Assembly: GCA_000434055.1 (NCBI GenBank)
Contig: HF999647.1
Span: 182,810 to 201,262, forward strand
DNA length: 18,453 nucleotides
DNA from: Ruminococcus sp. CAG:488
GTDB lineage: Bacteria > Bacillota > Clostridia > Oscillospirales > Acutalibacteraceae
Direction: 5' to 3'
In this document: positions 14,471 through 18,453 of the stretch, in pieces
How positions within the stretch are numbered: the first letter of the stretch is position 1
Layout of the letters: each line of letters begins with the position of its first letter
The notes under the pieces: model-generated
The model's database searches: none
Told to the model about the DNA's origin: nothing
The model's input: only the letters and a program-made list of their open reading frames with translations
Made by a program: the position numbers and the translations under genes

Positions 14471-14803
14471 GCCCACAGCACTTTTTTCGCTTGTGGCAGT
14501 ACCTTTGTACAGCTCACAAGCTGCAAAAAGCACTGTGAACAATTTTCTTACAAACTTATTCAGAGGTAAAACTCCACAACCGATTTTTGCTCGGGGCAGT
14601 GCAACATCACAGCACCCGACCTGCAAAACCGCCTGTGAAAAAATTTTCCTCAATCTCAAAAGTTTACTAAAAAAAAGCATTTGTTCATGGCAGTACCTTT
14701 GTACATGTACAGCTCACAAGCTGCAAAAAGCACTGTGAACAATTTTCTTACAAACTTATTCAGAGGTTAGCTCCACGGCATTTTTTGCTCGGGGCAGTAC
14801 CTT
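14471..14803 (+). repeat. Tandem array of ~100-bp non-coding repeats between uppS and cdsA
   Basis: Unit starts marked by GGCAGT lie at 14495, 14595, 14689 and 14793 (spacings 100, 94, 104). Units one and three are nearly identical: 14506-14567 equals 14706-14767 base for base (62 bases), and 14495-14510 equals 14689-14704, with a 6-base ATGTAC duplication in unit three. Unit two is diverged but keeps CTGCAAAA, CTGTGAA and AATTTTC in the same order. The array opens with the tail of a unit (CCCACAGCACTTTTTTCGC) and ends with the head of another (GGCAGTACCTT), each joint carrying a GATTTTTGCTCGG-like sequence. Unit spacing is not a multiple of three, so it is not a repeat protein. The first unit can also fold into an imperfect hairpin of about 30 bp per arm around GTAC-CTTT-GTAC (14473-14536). 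This explains the whole 366-base gap. Confidence 0.85.
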
Positions 14804-14822
14804 ATTTGAAAGGATAAACCAC

Positions 14823-15677
14823 ATGAAAACCAGAATTATTTCGGGAGTTTCATATTCCCTCATCATTATTGCCGTGATGTTTTTCATGAACACGGCGGCA
14901 TTGCCGATACTCATGGCATTTATTTGCGGCGTTGCCGTTTATGAGCTCAACCATGTTGCGAAGGTCAAGCTTCCGCTTGCGATTCCGTCGATTATAGTCG
15001 GTGCATATATTCCCATTGAAATCAGATATCATTTCCTTGAAAAAATCCATGTTACACAGTTTGCGGCTCTTGCCGTATATATTATCGCCATGCTCATTAT
15101 GATGGTTAAGTGGCACGGTGAGGTTAAATTTGAGCAGGTCGCAATTTCTGTTCTTTGCTCAATCGCCGTTCCCGAGTCGCTCGGCTGTTGGGTAAGAATA
15201 AACGATCTTCAGCTTATCGACGAAAGATACACTCAGGCGAACGTGGTTTATCTCATATTGTTTACGCTTTTCTGCGCATGGTTTACCGATATGTTCGCCT
15301 ATTTCACGGGCGTATTCTTCGGCAAGCATAAGATGACCCCTGTTGTCAGCCCGAAAAAAACCTGGGAGGGAGCAATCGGCGGAGTTGTCCTCACTGCAGC
15401 GCTGAATGTCGGATTATATTTTGTGTTTGCAAAGAAATTTTTCCCGGACGGAAGCTTTTTCCTTTGGGATTGGTGGGCAGTAATTCCGATTTCGCTCGTG
15501 CTTTCCGTTATCAGCATTTTCGGTGACCTTTCCGCCTCGGTTATTAAGAGAAACTACGGCGTGAAGGATTACGGAAAGCTGATTCCCGGTCACGGCGGAA
15601 TTATGGACAGATTTGACAGTACGCTGTTTGTTTTTCCGATCATGTACGGAATACTCAGCATAATCGAGACATTTTAA
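14823..15677 (+). CDS. cdsA: Phosphatidate cytidylyltransferase (CDP-diglyceride synthase)
   Basis: Membrane enzyme making CDP-diacylglycerol from CTP and phosphatidic acid, the precursor for phosphatidylglycerol and cardiolipin. The 284-aa protein has about eight hydrophobic spans. The family signature is complete at the C-terminus: SVIKRNYGVKDYGKLIPGHGGIMDRFD (about residues 239-265), which binds the metals and the cytidyl group; VSPKKTWEGAIGG (about 177-189) is the other conserved cytoplasmic segment. AAAGGA (14809-14814) with an 8-base spacer supports the ATG. It is separated from uppS by an array of repeats, which is unusual because these genes normally abut; the stretch lacks a convincing new promoter, so transcription probably reads through. 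Confidence 0.96.
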   Translation: MKTRIISGVSYSLIIIAVMFFMNTAALPILMAFICGVAVYELNHVAKVKLPLAIPSIIVGAYIPIEIRYHFLEKIHVTQFAALAVYIIAMLIMMVKWHGEVKFEQVAISVLCSIAVPESLGCWVRINDLQLIDERYTQANVVYLILFTLFCAWFTDMFAYFTGVFFGKHKMTPVVSPKKTWEGAIGGVVLTAALNVGLYFVFAKKFFPDGSFFLWDWWAVIPISLVLSVISIFGDLSASVIKRNYGVKDYGKLIPGHGGIMDRFDSTLFVFPIMYGILSIIETF

Positions 15678-15699
15678 AAATAAAATTTAAGGTGATACT

Positions 15700-16848
15700 A
15701 TGAGTAAAACCGTAGCCGTTCTCGGCTCAACAGGCTCAATCGGAACACAGGCTCTTGAAGTCATCGAAATGCAGGGCTACGAAGTCAAAGCTTTAACGGC
15801 AAGCATAAGCGTTGATACGATTGAAAAGCAAATCAGAAAATTTAAGCCCGAGCTTGCCGCAATGGTGGATGAAAAAGCGGCGGCAGAGCTTAAAATCAGA
15901 GTTGCAGACACTCGAACTAAGGTGCTTTCGGGCATGGAGGGCGTTTGCGAATGTGCTGCAAGCGGAGCGGACTATGTGCTCAACAGCATTGTCGGCATGG
16001 CAGGACTTGAGCCGACAATAGCTGCAATTAACGCAGGCAGTGAGCTTGCACTTGCCAACAAGGAAACGCTTGTTGCCGGCGGTCAGCTCGTTATGGGGCT
16101 TGCAAAGGAAAAGGGCGTCAACATTCTTCCCGTTGACAGCGAACATTCGGCGATTTTTCAGTCAATGCAGGGTTGTCGGGACAAGAAAGAGATAAAAAAG
16201 CTCATTCTTACAGCTTCGGGCGGCCCATTCTTCGGAAAAAAGCGTGACGAGCTTGTTGATGTTACGGTCAAAGAGGCGCTCAACCACCCGAACTGGAGCA
16301 TGGGTGCAAAAATTACGATTGATTCCGCTTCAATGATGAACAAAGGGCTTGAGCTTATTGAAGCAGTTTGGCTTTTTTCGATGGATCCAAAGGATATTGA
16401 TATTGTTGTTCACCGTCAAAGCGTTATTCACTCGCTTGTTGAGTTCTGCGACAATTCCGTTATTGCCCAGCTCGGTGTTCCCGATATGCGAATCCCGATT
16501 CAGTATGCGCTGACTTATCCGAACAGAATTCCGTCACCCGTCAAGGAGCTTTCGCTGACGGATTACGGCACACTTACTTTTGATAAGCCGGATTACGAAA
16601 CCTTTGGCTTGATAAACGTCTGCCGAAAGGCAATCAACGACGGCGGACTTTTCCCTGCCTGTGCAAATGCGGCAAACGAGGAAGCAAACCTTGCTTTCAG
16701 ACAGGGCAAGATTAAATTTTTACAGATTGAGGAACTGGTCAGAGAGACCGTTGAGAACGCTCAGCGCTTTGATACATATAAACTCGGCGACGTTTTGGAT
16801 ATGTATAACTGGGCGAGGGGTTATGTGAAAGAAAAAATAATGGGCTGA
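15700..16848 (+). CDS. dxr: 1-deoxy-D-xylulose 5-phosphate reductoisomerase
   Basis: Converts DXP to MEP with NADPH, the first committed step of the non-mevalonate isoprenoid pathway that feeds uppS, and the target of fosmidomycin. The 382-aa length is typical. Visible: NADPH-binding GSTGSIGTQALEV (9-21), LANKETLVAGG (118-128), metal ligands D146 and E148 in PVDSEHSAIFQ (144-154), SGGPF (173-177), the active-site flap and HPNWSMGAKITIDSASMMNKGLELIEA (196-222) with the third metal-binding glutamate in its end (E218 or E221). The gene follows cdsA by 22 bases with AAGG as ribosome binding site (TTAAGGTGATACT before ATG), and runs into rseP. Confidence 0.97.
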   Translation: MSKTVAVLGSTGSIGTQALEVIEMQGYEVKALTASISVDTIEKQIRKFKPELAAMVDEKAAAELKIRVADTRTKVLSGMEGVCECAASGADYVLNSIVGMAGLEPTIAAINAGSELALANKETLVAGGQLVMGLAKEKGVNILPVDSEHSAIFQSMQGCRDKKEIKKLILTASGGPFFGKKRDELVDVTVKEALNHPNWSMGAKITIDSASMMNKGLELIEAVWLFSMDPKDIDIVVHRQSVIHSLVEFCDNSVIAQLGVPDMRIPIQYALTYPNRIPSPVKELSLTDYGTLTFDKPDYETFGLINVCRKAINDGGLFPACANAANEEANLAFRQGKIKFLQIEELVRETVENAQRFDTYKLGDVLDMYNWARGYVKEKIMG

Positions 16849-16879
16849 GGTCGCTCGGCTCACGAAAGAGGCGATTAAA

Positions 16880-17923
16880 ATAGGATTTTTATCTGTACTG
16901 GCGAGCAAATGGACGATTCTGCTTGCGATAATATTCTTCGGCATAATAATCATGGTGCACGAGGCAGGACACTTCACTTTTGCAAAGATTTTCGGCGTAA
17001 AGGTAAATGAATTCTCTCTCGGCATGGGGCCTACATTGCTGAAAAAGAAAAAGGGCGAGACTCAATATTCATGGCGTTTGCTTCCGATCGGAGGCTTTGT
17101 CAGCATGGAGGGCGAGGACGAAGACAGCACGGATGAACGTGCCTTTAACAACAAGCCCTGTTGGCAGAGAATAATAATTGTTGTAGCCGGCGCTATGGTA
17201 AATATAATTCTCGGACTTATTATAATTGCGATAATGCTCGGTGCTTCGGACAATCTTTCCGGAACGAACTATGTCAATTTCTTCAATGACAACGGCAAGC
17301 AGGTCGCAGAGTATAACGGACTAAAGGCAAAAGACAAAATAATAAAAATAGACGGCAAGAGAGTTTATTATTATACCGATGTTCCCTATCTTCTCAGTCG
17401 TGACGAAGGCTCAACCGCAGATCTTCTCGTTGAGCGTGACGGCAAGAAGGTTGAAATCAATGACGTTGAAATGCCCTATTCAAAAATAGTTATGGTCGGT
17501 GTTGACAAGACTGCCGGCACGGTTTTTAAGGATACATTTAAGGAATCCGTCAGTATTTTCAGAATGGTCTGGCTGAGCTTGTTTGACCTTGTTACGGGCA
17601 AGTATTCCGTTAAGGATGTTTCGGGCCCCGTCGGCGTTGTGGACTATGTTTCCGATGCGGCACAGGAGTCGGTCAAGACGGCTGACTATACCGGACTTCT
17701 CAGCATAATGGCTCTTATTACGATAAATATCGGGGTGTTCAATCTTCTGCCGATTCCCGCTCTTGACGGCGGACGTCTTTTCTTCCTGCTCATTGAGCTT
17801 GTCAGAAGAAAGCCGATAAAGCAAAAGTACGAATCCCTTGTTCACGCTATCGGTATGGTTATTCTCCTGCTCTTTATGGCGGCAATCACGTTTAAGGATA
17901 TTTATTCGCTGATTGTGAAGTGA
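16880..17923 (+). CDS. rseP: RseP-family site-2 zinc metalloprotease (non-canonical start)
   Basis: Intramembrane protease (M50B) that cleaves anti-sigma factors and remnant signal peptides in the membrane. Motifs: HEAGH (27-31) for zinc, GMGP, the PDZ domain about 135-210, and NLLPIPALDGG (288-298) with third ligand D296. The first span, WTILLAIIFFGIII, must lie before HEAGH, but the first ATG (16952) begins only two residues before HEAGH. The frame is open back to 16841 yet contains no ATG, GTG or TTG. An ATA at 16880 has AAAGAGG (16865-16871) exactly 8 bases upstream, the same spacing as several neighbouring genes, and gives MGFLSVLASKWTILL..., 347 aa; an ATT at 16874 is the alternative but only 2 bases from that site. 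I chose the ATA. It may be a genuine rare start or an ATG mutated to ATA. Family identity is secure; the start is not. Confidence 0.85.
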   Translation: MGFLSVLASKWTILLAIIFFGIIIMVHEAGHFTFAKIFGVKVNEFSLGMGPTLLKKKKGETQYSWRLLPIGGFVSMEGEDEDSTDERAFNNKPCWQRIIIVVAGAMVNIILGLIIIAIMLGASDNLSGTNYVNFFNDNGKQVAEYNGLKAKDKIIKIDGKRVYYYTDVPYLLSRDEGSTADLLVERDGKKVEINDVEMPYSKIVMVGVDKTAGTVFKDTFKESVSIFRMVWLSLFDLVTGKYSVKDVSGPVGVVDYVSDAAQESVKTADYTGLLSIMALITINIGVFNLLPIPALDGGRLFFLLIELVRRKPIKQKYESLVHAIGMVILLLFMAAITFKDIYSLIVK

Positions 17924-17957
17924 GGAATCAAAGATTTTTAATGGGGTCTTTATCCCC

Positions 17958-18002
17958 TCCGTCGCTCATGCGACACCTCCCCTTGATTCAAACAAGGGGA
18001 GG
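17958..18002 (+). repeat. Left terminal inverted repeat, double hairpin
   Basis: A 45-base element of two adjacent hairpins: GTCGC-TCAT-GCGAC (17961-17974) and CCTCCCCTTG-ATTCAAA-CAAGGGGAGG (17976-18002, 10-bp stem). The reverse complement recurs at 18410-18453 and matches at 42 of 45 aligned columns. A further small GGGG/CCCC hairpin precedes it at 17943-17957. Confidence 0.9.
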
Positions 18003-18030
18003 CTTGAATAAATTTTAAAGGCATGAGATT

Positions 18031-18387
18031 ATGAAAACGATGTATAACAAGGAGCTTGTCGGAACTGCAAAGTGTTTAAGAAAAAACATGACACAAGAAG
18101 AAAAACACTTGTGGTATGATTTTTTAAAAAACTATCCCGTAAAATTTTACAGACAAAAGCCAATCGGAGATTATATTGTTGATTTCTATTGCTCAAAGGC
18201 AAAAACAGTTATTGAATTGGACGGTTCACAGCACTATGAGGAGAAAGAGATTGTAAAGGATAAAATACGAACGGAGTTTATATCAAAATATAAAATAAAA
18301 GTAATACGTATCCCAAATGATGCCATAAGAAATAATTTTGATGGCGTTTGCGTTTATATTGATGATATAATTAAACATTCATTATAA
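18031..18387 (+). CDS. DUF559 endonuclease-domain protein within an inverted-repeat module
   Basis: A 118-aa protein of the DUF559 group (PF04480), related to the Vsr/PD-(D/E)XK nuclease fold. It has the N-terminal helix KCLRKNMTQEEKHLWYDFLKN, the FYRQKPIGDYIVDFYC core (39-54) with D51, and TVIELDGSQHYE (59-70) where E62 and D64 complete the likely metal site. So it could cut DNA, but no activity has been assigned to such short stand-alone proteins with confidence. It starts with ATG after AAAGG (18017-18021, 9-base spacer). The base composition is visibly more A/T-rich than the neighbouring genes (many ATA, AAA, TTT codons), suggesting acquisition. The gene sits between two inverted double-hairpin elements, so it is probably part of a mobile or repeat-associated unit, inserted downstream of rseP where ispG or proS often lies in related genomes. 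Confidence 0.88.
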   Translation: MKTMYNKELVGTAKCLRKNMTQEEKHLWYDFLKNYPVKFYRQKPIGDYIVDFYCSKAKTVIELDGSQHYEEKEIVKDKIRTEFISKYKIKVIRIPNDAIRNNFDGVCVYIDDIIKHSL

Positions 18388-18390
18388 TTT

Positions 18391-18413
18391 GAGGCTGTTG
18401 CTATATCAGCCTC
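18391..18413 (+). terminator. Hairpin after the DUF559 gene, overlapping the right repeat
   Basis: GAGGCTG (18391-18397) pairs with CAGCCTC (18407-18413) around a 9-base loop. It starts 3 bases after the stop and uses the first bases of the right inverted repeat, so the two hairpins compete. No U-run follows, hence only a possible terminator. Confidence 0.35.
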
Positions 18414-18453
18414 CCCTTGTTTGAATCAAGGGGAGGTGCCGCATAGCGGCGGA
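18410..18453 (-). repeat. Right terminal inverted repeat, double hairpin (reaches window end)
   Basis: Inverse of 17958-18002: CCTCCCCTTG-TTTGAAT-CAAGGGGAGG (18410-18436) then GCCGC-ATA-GCGGC (18438-18450), ending CGGA at the window edge. Compared with the left copy, a T-A pair in the small stem is replaced by C-G on both sides. The true outer end, and any target duplication, lie beyond the window. Confidence 0.9.

Noticed and set aside
14493..14738. 81-aa open frame across the uppS-cdsA repeats
   Set aside because: Unit spacings of 100, 94 and 104 bases shift the frame between units, so the repeat is not conserved as protein, and there is no ribosome binding site.
17958..18453. CRISPR array or tRNA-associated attachment site for the repeated hairpins
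   Set aside because: There are only two copies, in inverted orientation, around a coding gene; no regular spacers and no tRNA gene are present.

Overview
The window looks like a chromosomal segment of a Gram-positive anaerobe of the class Clostridia, most likely a gut or rumen Oscillospiraceae/Ruminococcaceae member. Supporting signs are the gene order pyrH-frr-uppS-cdsA-dxr-rseP, strong AAAGGAGG-type ribosome binding sites, near-consensus TTGACA/TATAAT promoters with 17-bp spacers, lipoproteins with Firmicutes-type lipoboxes, and a GH3 beta-glucosidase with the inverted domain order known from rumen clostridia. The genus is an inference.

Layout. At 1-179 is the tail of an M28 zinc aminopeptidase. 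At 290-1093 is an orphan lipoprotein, which converges through a shared bidirectional terminator (1112-1140) with a family I inorganic pyrophosphatase (1158-1688, minus). Two more minus-strand genes follow: a cytoplasmic GH78 alpha-L-rhamnosidase (1752-3929) and a lipoprotein with seven propeller-type repeats (4016-5830). A divergent promoter region (5831-6236) separates these from a plus-strand ABC-2 exporter operon (ATPase, permease and a 66-aa conserved protein, both junctions ATGA overlaps). Next come a cytoplasmic GH3 beta-glucosidase (8369-10750), a two-gene unit of a pyrophosphatase-like/Nudix fusion plus a COG2426 membrane protein (10949-12194), and a housekeeping run for UMP kinase, ribosome recycling factor, undecaprenyl-PP synthase, CDP-diglyceride synthase, DXP reductoisomerase and the RseP protease (12380-17923).

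How the genes work together. pyrH supplies UDP for the nucleotide pools. dxr makes MEP for isoprenoids, uppS extends isoprenoids into the undecaprenyl carrier, cdsA makes CDP-diacylglycerol for phospholipids, and rseP processes membrane proteins: an envelope and lipid supply cluster with two translation/nucleotide genes in front. GH78 and GH3 both lack signal peptides, so they probably finish digestion of imported plant glycosides inside the cell.

Most unusual parts. (1) A compact module at 17958-18453: a DUF559 (Vsr/PD-(D/E)XK-like) endonuclease gene bracketed by two inverted copies of a 45-bp double-hairpin element, with a compensatory base-pair change in one stem. (2) A non-coding tandem array of about 100-bp units wedged between uppS and cdsA. 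(3) An rseP reading frame with no ATG, GTG or TTG codon upstream of its HEAGH active site, implying an ATA or ATT start or a start-codon mutation. (4) Several structured 5' leaders with mutually exclusive hairpins.
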